From positions 62,001 through 126,000 of the forward strand of contig DGSN01000062.1 in assembly GCA_002393575.1 (NCBI GenBank): DNA of 64,000 nt, written 5' to 3'. Shown in pieces: positions 25,201-31,751 of this stretch. Position 1 is the stretch's first letter; each line of letters starts with the position of its first letter. Source of the stretch: Prevotellaceae bacterium UBA4361 (lineage in GTDB: Bacteria; Bacteroidota; Bacteroidia; Bacteroidales; Bacteroidaceae). The notes under the pieces are model-generated. The model saw only the letters and a program-made list of their open reading frames with translations. It made no database searches and was not told the DNA's origin. Made by a program: the position numbers and the translations under genes.

Positions 25201-25735
25201 GCATAGAGAGTTTTCCGATGGTTGGGTGCCAACCAATGCCTCGCCAGCAGAGGTAGATGTGGTCGGGGTCGTCGCTGAGGATGAACGGCGAAGGATACGT
25301 GGTGTTGTTCGCCACATTGATGACCTTCTCGTCACCAAGACTGGTGATGTCGCCTGGTTTCGTGGAAATGCGATAGTAGAACTTCGCTTCGTCGGTGTGG
25401 CGCGTGTAGAAAATCATGATGCGCTTGTCGGGCAACGTGAGGAAAGTGGGGTTGTTGTGGTCATCGGGTTGGAACACACTGCGCACCAACACGTCGCTCC
25501 GCTTGTTGTTGACGAAGTCCATCTGCGTTGCCTTGATAGCACCGTGAACGTCGATGTAACCGATGTAAGCAGCATTGATACTGCCGTCAGCACTCGTGTA
25601 GTGCATGGCACGAGGGTCTGCAAACCAGCACCAAGCGCCTTCGTCAGCCACGACACTTCCCCCGTTCGTGATTTGTGCCTTTGCCGACACCACTGCCAGC
25701 AAAGTAATAGTCAGTAAAAAGTTTCTTAGTTTCAT
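22274..25735 (-). CDS. Secreted multidomain BNR / LamG / dockerin protein
   Basis: The 1153-residue protein has a signal peptide (cleavage near SAKAQ). Residues about 25-440 form a beta-propeller-like BNR_4 region (ADEGAWCWFADPRA at its start, then FQPDDHNNPTFLTLPDKRIM). This fold is used by some polysaccharide lyases, including ulvan lyases of PL24/25. There follow a LamG/concanavalin-like module (about 465-640), an atrophied Ig-like domain (about 650-720), a second LamG module (about 730-920), a beta-sandwich likely binding sugar (about 935-1085) and a two-repeat dockerin (GDANCDGAVDISDVV and DTNRDESIDISDIV). It probably acts on an acidic polysaccharide at the surface, but catalysis is not demonstrated by the sequence. 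Confidence 0.8.
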   Translation of the reverse strand: MKLRNFLLTITLLAVVSAKAQITNGGSVVADEGAWCWFADPRAMHYTSADGSINAAYIGYIDVHGAIKATQMDFVNNKRSDVLVRSVFQPDDHNNPTFLTLPDKRIMIFYTRHTDEAKFYYRISTKPGDITSLGDEKVINVANNTTYPSPFILSDDPDHIYLCWRGIGWHPTIGKLSMPDANDDCHFEWGPFQMVQSTGARPYAKYQSNGKDKIYVSYTTGHPDNEYPNWLYFNVIEINAKKNSDGTYSSTPKLCDLKGNVLSTIANGKFNVNKTDSYKSSYPNTIIDAPTNYRDWVWQITLDENENPVVAMVRISYDKNTHQYYYAHWNGSSWKMTDLANGGGWFHSSNTEKCYSGGMAIDPDHVEDIYLSIPTVGTHGTVYEIWKYTVNSSGNITAKVPITQNSEKNNVRPFVLPGSKDSPLRLCWMNGDYYYWIVDIEYPKGYPTSIRTSYAFPVDATAQTNAIASTTESTNFTTTSASKTLSVGSKAGATTWTVIANWSIDANNYAGTLLKMGNLTYGLDKESEKPYAKVGNTTFSSQNRLGTSDDHKYYGRRTDGNTYRTKLADYFTAFTYDGTTLTIYRNGWIDQKMEVSGLSLQDAIIGGFIGSLNACEVYAECLTQGSVRTAQDILYLNKDSWVLNRIALPTVTWSDLVLPTKMGEATITWESSHEPVLSATGVVNQSKVTRADGREVTLTATVGNQKKYFKVRVMPRDLPKNLLYSKDNIDMTKNTASGFSTNTTVTAPSEMLDSLRSYTFLLKVNASAFGNNPRFYDFGSGSGNSLFLRAKPLSVGFKYNGGTTTLMNSSTTLSTNKEYSLAVTYSADTKTTTLYVDGEVNLRGTDIAYEAYQLYQVAKDTRNYIGRTQWWDGAYANDNVDYQGKMDGFRLYNTCLSRQEICELQGLDYSETQAPSELQNPDFEASYTKMNGSGVSSDRAIYQPEGWSIDYTSRNENDLSALKSGDLYYSNFFASLAKPANGGKQSYWIRQNWGTSTITLHQTICLPAGKYRLTADVWKSGLGGDISVNVVGESGTLASSPSLENKEAWQKVDFTFDTDGSNITVNLSAIHNTNGNVKIIGFDNISITPTEEDGFLLGDANCDGAVDISDVVLAVNHILGAGAVKSETNTDTNRDESIDISDIVAIVNIILGM

Positions 25736-25754
25736 GATATTTTAAGTTTTAACA

Positions 25755-25915
25755 ACAGAAATAACGGAAATTTTTCGGAAAAACGGAAAATTATGTATTC
25801 ACAGAGCTAAAGTATCACTTTTTCACAACGGAAATATCGGAACCTTTTAAGAATCATCGGATGAAAAAAACTTTTTTCTGTTTTTCCGTTCTTTTCCGTT
25901 TTTTCCGTTGTTGTT
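25755..25915. repeat. Word-repeat hairpin (ACGGAAAA word)
   Basis: AACGGAAATTTTTCGGAAAA words on the left pair with TTTTTCCGTTCTTTTCCG words on the right, across a central stretch near 25790-25860. It separates two genes on the same strand and ends at the stop of the Fur-family gene. Confidence 0.7.
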
Positions 25916-25917
25916 TT

Positions 25918-26346
25918 TCACTTTTTGTTCTTGCAGGCTGCACAGATGCCTTTCACCATGTAGTTGACCGATAGAGCCACGTAGTCATCGGGCAACTCAA
26001 CGGATGGGATTGGCGTATCGTGCAAGCAGAAGGTGCGATGGCATTTCTCGCAATAGAAATGCACATGCTGGTCGTCATTCTCATGGTGTGAACGGCTGTG
26101 GCACAGTTCATAGCGCACAGCATCGCTACCGTCTTCGAGCGAATGAACAAGGTGGTGCTCGCGGAAGAGGGACAGGCAACGGGAAATGCTCGACTTGTCC
26201 ATCGTGAGCAGTGCATCTTCCAATTCAAGAAGCGACACAGGACGGCCAGCCCTGTCGAGTGCTTCAGCCACGAGGATGCGGTTAGCCGTAGGGCGAATGC
26301 CGTGGTCGTCTAATAATAATAGGTATTCTTTTTTGTGACTATTCAT
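25918..26346 (-). CDS. Fur-family metal-responsive repressor
   Basis: Starting at MNSHKKEYLLLL (26346), the protein has 142 residues, the usual Fur-family length. An N-terminal winged helix (about 5-80, with IRPTANRILVAEAL and SISRCLSLFREH) is followed by a dimerisation and metal-binding part with HVHFYCEKCHRTFC and a second CAAC pair near the C-terminus. The two CxxC pairs form the structural zinc site. The gene is divergent from a metal efflux permease, with a 15-base palindrome between them, so it likely senses zinc or copper and represses the permease (inference). It is closest to Zur or a related subgroup; the metal cannot be read from sequence. Confidence 0.85.
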   Translation of the reverse strand: MNSHKKEYLLLLDDHGIRPTANRILVAEALDRAGRPVSLLELEDALLTMDKSSISRCLSLFREHHLVHSLEDGSDAVRYELCHSRSHHENDDQHVHFYCEKCHRTFCLHDTPIPSVELPDDYVALSVNYMVKGICAACKNKK

Positions 26347-26364
26347 TACAAACTGATTTATTGG

Positions 26365-26425
26365 GTCTAAGGTCAAAAGTCAAAGGTCTAAGGTCTGAGA
26401 TTACTTTTGACCTTAGACCTTTGAC
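26365..26425. repeat. Word-repeat hairpin in the fur leader
   Basis: GTCAAAGGTCTAAGGTC (26379-26395) is perfectly complementary to GACCTTAGACCTTTGAC (26409-26425), with further GGTCTAAGGTCAAAAGTC words to the left. It lies within the leader of the regulator transcript, between promoter and start. Confidence 0.8.
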
Positions 26426-26446
26426 TTTAAAACAGATAATTCTTTG

Positions 26447-26477
26447 CAAAAATAAGGTAAAAAATAAAGACCACAAA
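26447..26477 (-). promoter_or_regulatory. Promoter of the Fur-family gene
   Basis: On the minus strand TTTG (26474-26477) and TATTTTTG (26447-26454) are separated by 19 bases, a near-ideal match. The operator-like palindrome lies 16 bases further upstream. Confidence 0.7.
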
Positions 26478-26493
26478 AGGCAAAACAAACTTT

Positions 26494-26508
26494 TGCAACC
26501 AAGTTGCA
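26494..26508. promoter_or_regulatory. Candidate operator for the Fur-family repressor
   Basis: TGCAACCAAGTTGCA is a perfect 6-3-6 inverted repeat, lying 12 bases before the -7 box of the permease promoter and 16 bases upstream of the regulator promoter. A repressor here could block both. Size and symmetry fit Fur-family sites, but binding is inference. Confidence 0.5.
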
Positions 26509-26520
26509 TGAAAAACTCCA

Positions 26521-26528
26521 TACCTTTG
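26521..26528 (+). promoter_or_regulatory. -7 promoter box for the metal permease
   Basis: TACCTTTG matches TAnnTTTG, 32 bases before the ATG at 26561. TTTTG at 26491-26495 is 25 bases upstream and overlaps the candidate operator. Confidence 0.6.
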
Positions 26529-26560
26529 CGCTCGAAATCAAAAAAAACAGAATAGAGACT

Positions 26561-27970
26561 ATGATTGAATGGATTGAAGCGTATTGGAACGCACTGATTA
26601 TGATGGTTGCAGAAATGGCACCATACCTCCTGTTGGGATTCTTCGTGGCAGGCATCTTGCACACGTTTGTTCCCCGTAGCATCTACTCCCGCCATCTGGC
26701 TCCGCGCAACATGAAGAGCGTGGTGAAGGCAGCACTGCTTGGCATTCCTCTCCCACTCTGCTCCTGCGGAGTCATCCCCACCAGCGTCTCGTTGCGCAAG
26801 GAAGGAGCCAGTCATGGTGCTTGCACCAGTTTCCTTATCGCCACTCCGCAAACGGGTGTCGATTCCATTGCAGCCACCTACTCACTGATGGGCTTGCCAT
26901 TCGCCATCGTCCGCCCCATCGCAGCACTCTTCACTGCCATGTTTGGCGGTTGGTTGGTGAATCGCTATGCCAAGGAGGACGAGCAGATTTCTGCCGAAGC
27001 AGCAAAGAAAGGTGAATATGAAGGTCTCACCCCCAACCCCTCTCCAAAGGGCGAGGGGAGTTGTCACTCTGATGAGGATAACTGTGAATGCGGATGTGAA
27101 TGTGAATGCGGATGCGAACACGAGCATCACTACCATTCGTTGAAGGACAAATTCGTGGGTGCCCTCCGTTATGGTTTCGTGGATATGTTTCAGGACGTGG
27201 GCAAATGGCTCGTCATCGGTCTGCTCATCGCCGCACTCATCACCGTGGCTGTACCAAACGAATGGCTTGCCGCCCTGCATGAATACAAATTGCTCAACAT
27301 GCTGATTGTCCTTGCCGTTGCCATCCCAATGTACGTATGCGCCACGGGTTCTATTCCTATTGCCGTGTCACTCATGGCAAAGGGACTCACACCAGGAGCA
27401 GCCCTCGTTCTGCTCATGGCAGGTCCTGCCGTCAACAGCGCCAGCATCCTCGTCATCGGAAAAGCCTTCGGTCGTCGCACACTTCGCTTCTACATCACTT
27501 CCATCGTGATTGGTGCCATCGCCTTCGGCCTCGGCATCGACTACCTCCTGCCTCAAGATTGGTTCGCCGTGAGCGGAAGTTTCACGGAAGCAGCCCACTG
27601 CGGACACTGCCTCAGCGTGTGGAACTGGATATTCATTGCCGTCTTCCTCCTTCTGCTTGTGAATGCCTTCACAGCTCGTTTCCGCCACTCTCACCACCTC
27701 AGCCATGAGCACGAGCATGAGCATCATCACCACGAAGAAGAACAAACAGTGGCTGTTCCTTCCACGATGGTCTATACCGTGAAGGGCATGAGTTGTAACC
27801 ACTGCAAGGCAAGCGTGGAAAAAGCCATCAGTGGTGTTGAAGGCGTGGAAAAGGTGGAAGTGGACTTGACAAAAGGCATTGCCTACGTGGAAGGAAAGCA
27901 CGACACACAGGCTGTACTCGATGCCGTGAATGCCATCGGCTTCAACATTTCGGTTTCGGAAAACCAATAG
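26561..27970 (+). CDS. SO_0444-type metal efflux permease with C-terminal HMA domain
   Basis: Starting at MIEWIEAYWNAL (26561) the protein has 469 residues. It belongs to the DUF318/ArsP-like permeases: about eight membrane helices in two halves, with the PLCSCGVIP motif (Cys67, Cys69) in the first half and CATGSIPIAVSL in the second. The inter-half loop (about 139-195) is rich in Cys and His (CECGCECECGCEHEHH) and probably binds metal. A His-rich linker (HEHEHEHHHHEEE) leads to an HMA domain with GMSCNHC (about 400-465). The family exports Cu or Zn. Residues 156-166 (LTPNPSPKGEG) are encoded by a GC-rich repeat inserted in frame. It is divergent from the Fur-family repressor. Confidence 0.85.
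   Translation: MIEWIEAYWNALIMMVAEMAPYLLLGFFVAGILHTFVPRSIYSRHLAPRNMKSVVKAALLGIPLPLCSCGVIPTSVSLRKEGASHGACTSFLIATPQTGVDSIAATYSLMGLPFAIVRPIAALFTAMFGGWLVNRYAKEDEQISAEAAKKGEYEGLTPNPSPKGEGSCHSDEDNCECGCECECGCEHEHHYHSLKDKFVGALRYGFVDMFQDVGKWLVIGLLIAALITVAVPNEWLAALHEYKLLNMLIVLAVAIPMYVCATGSIPIAVSLMAKGLTPGAALVLLMAGPAVNSASILVIGKAFGRRTLRFYITSIVIGAIAFGLGIDYLLPQDWFAVSGSFTEAAHCGHCLSVWNWIFIAVFLLLLVNAFTARFRHSHHLSHEHEHEHHHHEEEQTVAVPSTMVYTVKGMSCNHCKASVEKAISGVEGVEKVEVDLTKGIAYVEGKHDTQAVLDAVNAIGFNISVSENQ
27024..27066 (+). repeat. GC-rich word repeat inserted within the permease gene
   Basis: CACCCCCAACCCCTCTCC followed by AAAGGGCGAGGGGAG is a near-palindrome of the same style as 9515-9680 and 46383-46515. It is in frame and adds about a dozen residues to the metal-binding loop, a site that tolerates length changes. 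Confidence 0.65.
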
Positions 27971-28033
27971 AAAGGACAACACGCGAGGAGTTTTCAACAT
28001 TACCGCCTCATTTTTTATTTTCAACTAAATAAG

Positions 28034-28108
28034 CGAGGGCTCGTTATTTCGATAACGAGCCCTCGTTGTTGTTCAAACGAGCCCTCGCTTGAATCACAAC
28101 GAGGGCTC
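28034..28108. repeat. Tandem palindrome array, period 22 (first locus)
   Basis: Boxes CGAGGGCTCG, CGAGCCCTCG, CGAGCCCTCG and CGAGGGCTC begin at 28034, 28056, 28078 and 28100, exactly 22 bases apart. Spacers of 12 bases lie between; the second (TTGTTGTTCAAA) and third (CTTGAATCACAA) are largely complementary. The array at 53832 has the same period, box type and second and third spacers. Confidence 0.9.
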
Positions 28109-28183
28109 AACATTTTAGTACAATCGAAAAAATGATTCTGTCAATTCCTTTTTTCGCGCTTCTCACTCCCCTTTTTTCACTCT

Positions 28184-28225
28184 TTTGCGACAGATTTCAG
28201 GGGGTAGAGCCCGATTTGTCGCAAA
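28184..28225. repeat. Inverted repeat TTTGCGACA / TGTCGCAAA
   Basis: A perfect 9-base inverted repeat with a 24-base loop lies inside an 853-base gene-free gap. It could be a stem of a small RNA; a terminator follows about 140 bases downstream. Confidence 0.45.
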
Positions 28226-28361
28226 TAAGGGCGTATGTCGTAACAAGCCGAGAAGAAAAACGGAGAAAAATGAGGAGCAAGCTGATGTATATCGACGACT
28301 AAGGTTCTCGCCATCCGAGACATGACAACATAGAATAGAGATTAGATGATTTGAAAAGACG

Positions 28362-28396
28362 AAGGAGACAGGAGCATTATCCTGCCTCCTTTTATT
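28362..28396 (+). terminator. Terminator-like hairpin in the gap after the permease
   Basis: AAGGAG-A-CAGGA pairs with TCCTG-C-CTCCTT, followed by TTATT. It is about 390 bases after the permease stop. No real gene is seen between, so either the permease has a long 3' untranslated region or a small RNA ends here. Confidence 0.6.
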
Positions 28397-28440
28397 ATGG
28401 AACAATGAAATAATAACTTGGTATAAATGACATTATTCTT

Positions 28441-28553
28441 TAGGAAAGAAATTAGAATAATTATCATAATTACTCCAAAAATTAGGTGTTGTTTAAAACA
28501 AAAAAACAATTATTTCTGAAAAAATTATTCTAATTATTTTAATTTCTTTCCTA
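28441..28553. repeat. Long AT-rich inverted repeat
   Basis: The left arm (28441-28470) begins TAGGAAAGAAATTAGAATAA and the right arm (28523-28553) ends TTTTAATTTCTTTCCTA; they are complementary with few mismatches. The loop is about 50 bases. It is of the word-repeat class. Confidence 0.65.
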
Positions 28554-28727
28554 AAAAAAACGTACCAACTAATTTTTTAATGATTACTATATTACTATCC
28601 ACTACGCCATGACATTCCTACGCATGGATGCGCATGAAGAACATCGAGGCTGACTCTCTGAAGACACAGGACTGTCTCCGTATCATCTTAAAAATAAGGT
28701 CGATTTGAGTTAATTCTCGAAAAAGGC

Positions 28728-28759
28728 TTGTAAGTTACAAGATTTTTTCGGTAACTTTG
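28728..28759 (+). promoter_or_regulatory. Promoter for the thioredoxin-like protein
   Basis: TTG (28728-28730) and TAACTTTG (28752-28759) are 21 bases apart, a good match; the leader is about 64 bases. Confidence 0.7.
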
Positions 28760-28823
28760 TCAGCGAAATGCATCAATCGCTTGCTTTTTCCTACCAATCA
28801 TCATAAACACATCTACAAAACTT

Positions 28824-29747
28824 ATGAAAAAAATCCTACTTGCTCTCGTGGCACTCCTTTGCACCATCGGAGCCTCGGCTCAAGACAACGATTCCATCTA
28901 CGAAAAGAATCTGCTGAAGCCTGGTACTCCTGCTCCGATTATTCCGCTCGATGGAAAAGACGGAAGTAAATATGGGCTGCATCAATTCCAGAAGATGACG
29001 GGCAATTACATGGCAGTCTATTTCTATGCGGGTTGGTGTCCTGACTGTAGGAAGGTGGCACCCGACTTCGTGCAGAAGATTCAGAAAGACTGCAAGTCGC
29101 TCAACATCAGCCCTTTCTATGTGTCGTTCGACAAGGACTCAACCACTTTTAAGGAATACAGGGAAAAGGAAGACATGCACGGCATGGTGTTCTTAGAGAC
29201 GAAGAAATGGAAGGAATCGAAAGTGGCAAAGGATTACCATCTGGAATGGATTCCAACCTTCTACCTCATCAGTCCCGATGGCATGGTGGACTTTGCCACC
29301 ATCAACTTCTCGAAACTGATGGACCGCATTGAGCAACTGAAAAAGGAGGGAAAGATAAAGGAATTAGACATTAAACAGCCTGAATTTTTCGGTGGGACTC
29401 AGAGACTGCTCGAATACCTATCCAAAAACATACACTATCCAAGCGAAGCAGACAGATTTGATTTCGAAGGACGCGTCATCATGAAGTTCTACGTGAATGA
29501 AGATGGCACCATCTCCGACATCTCTTGCATCAAAGCACAGGGAACCAAACCTTACTCGAAGAAATTCCTCGCTCTGCCAGAAAGCGAACAAAAAGCAAAG
29601 GAGGAAGCTCTGCTGAAACTCATGGCAAAAGAAGGCTACCGAGTCGTGAAAAACATGCCTCGCTGGATTCCTGGTACCGTCTCGGGCAAACCCGTCAAAA
29701 CAAGTTTCAATTTGCCAATTACCTTCAAGTTGACAAAGAAGAAATAA
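28824..29747 (+). CDS. Exported thioredoxin-fold protein fused to a TonB C-terminal domain
   Basis: The 307-residue protein has a signal peptide (MKKILLALVALLCTIGASAQ), a TlpA/AhpC-TSA-like thioredoxin domain (about 30-170) with the active site WCPDC at 71-75, and a TonB_C-like domain (about 195-303; MKFYVNEDGTISDISCIKAQ). Thioredoxin-fold proteins of this kind reduce or isomerise disulfides in the periplasm. The TonB_C part, here without the TonB membrane anchor, is a common extra module in Bacteroidetes and may hold a protein partner. The fusion of the two is the unusual feature. The gene is monocistronic, with its own promoter and a strong terminator. Confidence 0.85.
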   Translation: MKKILLALVALLCTIGASAQDNDSIYEKNLLKPGTPAPIIPLDGKDGSKYGLHQFQKMTGNYMAVYFYAGWCPDCRKVAPDFVQKIQKDCKSLNISPFYVSFDKDSTTFKEYREKEDMHGMVFLETKKWKESKVAKDYHLEWIPTFYLISPDGMVDFATINFSKLMDRIEQLKKEGKIKELDIKQPEFFGGTQRLLEYLSKNIHYPSEADRFDFEGRVIMKFYVNEDGTISDISCIKAQGTKPYSKKFLALPESEQKAKEEALLKLMAKEGYRVVKNMPRWIPGTVSGKPVKTSFNLPITFKLTKKK

Positions 29748-29786
29748 ATCTATCCCCAACCTGCGAGTGAGGGAACTAACAAAAAG

Positions 29787-29838
29787 AACCGACGAACGCT
29801 GAAGATTTGCAGCGTTCGTCGGTTGTTTTCTTTTTTTA
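29787..29838 (+). terminator. Terminator of the thioredoxin/TonB-C gene
   Basis: A perfect 15-base stem, AACCGACGAACGCTG / CAGCGTTCGTCGGTT, with an 8-base loop and a T-rich tail. Confidence 0.92.
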
Positions 29839-29926
29839 TTGTTCTCTGGTAAAATTGATTGTGAAACCATTCAAGTGCTGTAAAGAAGAAGGCTGGCAGT
29901 TTTTATATCAATGTAGGGCTTGGTAA

Positions 29927-30137
29927 GTCCTGAAAGGACGACAGAACACAGGCAGGTGGTGAAGCGTAGCGGAACCCTTGCTATGTGGTGCAAGGTAAAC
30001 AGAGTGCCGGTAGGTACGACGGATAAATGGCAAACATACCCGTCACCCCCTTGGGGTTCTGTTATAGGGCATCGCTTAGCAGGGGTTCCGTGCTTCGCAC
30101 TTCACCGCCTGCCTGTGGTCTGTCATGCCTTCGGCAT
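29927..30137. repeat. Foldback element of about 200 bases (copy 2)
   Basis: The left arm from 29940 (GACAGAACACAGGCAGGTGG...) and the right arm ending at 30124 (...CCTGCCTGTGGTCTGTC) pair over about 38-42 bases with a few mismatches. Smaller hairpins flank them: GTCCTGAAAGGAC (29927-29939) and ATGCCTTCGGCAT (30125-30137, followed by T). The stop of the neighbouring gene is about 100 bases away. The architecture equals that of 19817-20012. Confidence 0.8.
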
Positions 30138-30235
30138 TTTTAGCAGAAACCAATAATTATTTTTAAGGAGAGCTAATTGATAACGATAAATTGGTAAATA
30201 TCCGATTAGAAATTTCTTGATTATCTCATATAGGG

Positions 30236-31726
30236 TTACCAACTCCGATTTTCATCGACTACCTCCATAATCTCATTTTTATGTTCCGAAAGCCCTGCTT
30301 CATCAAGTATCTGTTCGAAAGCATTCATGATGTCTTCGCGTTCTTCAGTATCAATGAATGACGTTCTCTTGTCGAGTTTGTTGAATCCTTCAGCATAATC
30401 AAGAGCTATGCTTTTTACAATAGACATGGCAATTTCTGGCTGCTTCGCTTCTTTCAAGATGCGAAGGCGAGTGTCTTTCCACAATGCCACCGCTTTGGTA
30501 TATTTCGACTTTGGCACAAACTCGCTTCCATCCCAACGGCGTAGTGGGTTGTTCCGATTCTCTCGAAGCCATTCATCGGAGCGCAGTTTCTTTACAATCA
30601 AATTCTGAACATTGCCCTTATAGAGTATCTTAATCTTTTTCCCAACGTCAGCAGGAATGCTCTCTAAACAAAGGTAATTCAGTTTGGGAAGATTATTTGG
30701 AAGAGGGAATTCTTCTGCCGAGAATCCGAACAGGTCGTCCATTCTCAGTGTCTCCAATTCGTGAAGTTCGCCTATTTCGGCAATGTCGTGGATATAGCCA
30801 GGTTTCCCTATTAAATCCAACCATAATAGACCAGGGAAGCGTGATGATATGCCTTGCAGACTAAACTCTTGTATATTCGAAAGCCGCAAGTTCATCAACC
30901 TGCTTAAACCTAAATCTGGCAGGAAATCGTTTTGCATTTCAACTCGAAGATCCAAGTAATAGCCATCCTTAGGAGAATTGATGCGAAGATTCGGTGATAA
31001 TTTTCCTCGTAGAATAACCCTTTCAATACTTGGCGGCAAATAAATGGTTTGAAGGTTTTCTCCACTGATTTCCAATTCTTCAAGATGGGTGTGGCTCAGG
31101 TCCAATTCTTCACGAACACAATTTTCCCAAACCAATTCTCTTATCAAATATCTGCGTTCCAAGAAAGGTATCAGTTGAGGATGCTCTTGGGTAACATGGA
31201 TACGTGATAATCTGGGTAATTTGTCAAACACAGAATAGTCTGTGACAAAGCAGAGGGTATCATCAAGGAGACTTCCGTTTAAGTTCTTCGAAAACTCCTT
31301 ACCTCCAATGATTATAGTTTGATTGCGTTCAGAGGCTGCTTCCTTGTATGCAACGACTTGGTCTTTGGGGAGCAGATTCCACTTTTCCGTCCATTTATGT
31401 TCGTGTCCATAAGTCCAAGGTCCAGAGTTACTGCACTCCCCGAGTGGTCTGACAGGCATGTTTCCTATCAGTTTCGCACGGGATGGAAAGAACTCGATAA
31501 GCGACCAACGATAATGGATATAGTTATTATAGGAATAGTAATTAAGCCGAAGGTAAGACATCTTGTCAAGGTCTCCTTCTTCTGGCATCTTCTCACTCCA
31601 ATAGTCCAAATCTACATGCGCAGCCCATTCTTTATTTATCTGAATGATTTGGAAAGTGAACCATTTCTCTGTTTCCCTTTCTTGGAGAGCATATACGTCT
31701 CCGATTTGTAATGAAGTCTTTATCAT
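30236..31726 (-). CDS. Cytoplasmic leucine-rich protein of unknown function
   Basis: The 496-residue protein has no signal peptide. The N-terminal part (about 1-70: IGDVYALQERETEKWFTFQI) weakly resembles Imm26-type immunity domains, which often begin with a GDVFAI-like strand. The central part (about 150-380) has leucine-rich repeat features (LDLSHTHLEELEISGENLQT, LMNLRLSNIQEFSLQGI). The C-terminal 100 residues are helical. The combination is seen in proteins proposed as immunity factors against secreted toxins, but no toxin gene is adjacent. It begins 25 bases after the upstream dockerin gene with no promoter seen, so it may be co-transcribed with it. Confidence 0.6.
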   Translation of the reverse strand: MIKTSLQIGDVYALQERETEKWFTFQIIQINKEWAAHVDLDYWSEKMPEEGDLDKMSYLRLNYYSYNNYIHYRWSLIEFFPSRAKLIGNMPVRPLGECSNSGPWTYGHEHKWTEKWNLLPKDQVVAYKEAASERNQTIIIGGKEFSKNLNGSLLDDTLCFVTDYSVFDKLPRLSRIHVTQEHPQLIPFLERRYLIRELVWENCVREELDLSHTHLEELEISGENLQTIYLPPSIERVILRGKLSPNLRINSPKDGYYLDLRVEMQNDFLPDLGLSRLMNLRLSNIQEFSLQGISSRFPGLLWLDLIGKPGYIHDIAEIGELHELETLRMDDLFGFSAEEFPLPNNLPKLNYLCLESIPADVGKKIKILYKGNVQNLIVKKLRSDEWLRENRNNPLRRWDGSEFVPKSKYTKAVALWKDTRLRILKEAKQPEIAMSIVKSIALDYAEGFNKLDKRTSFIDTEEREDIMNAFEQILDEAGLSEHKNEIMEVVDENRSW

Positions 31727-31751
31727 TTAATGAAAGTCTTTATAATTATAT

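Noticed and set aside
28034..28108. CRISPR array
   Set aside because: Units are only 22 bases, the boxes are palindromes, the spacers are not unique between loci and no cas gene is near.
28163..28405. Open frame of 80 codons on the minus strand
   Set aside because: It starts over a terminator hairpin and has no signal, domain or promoter; likely chance.
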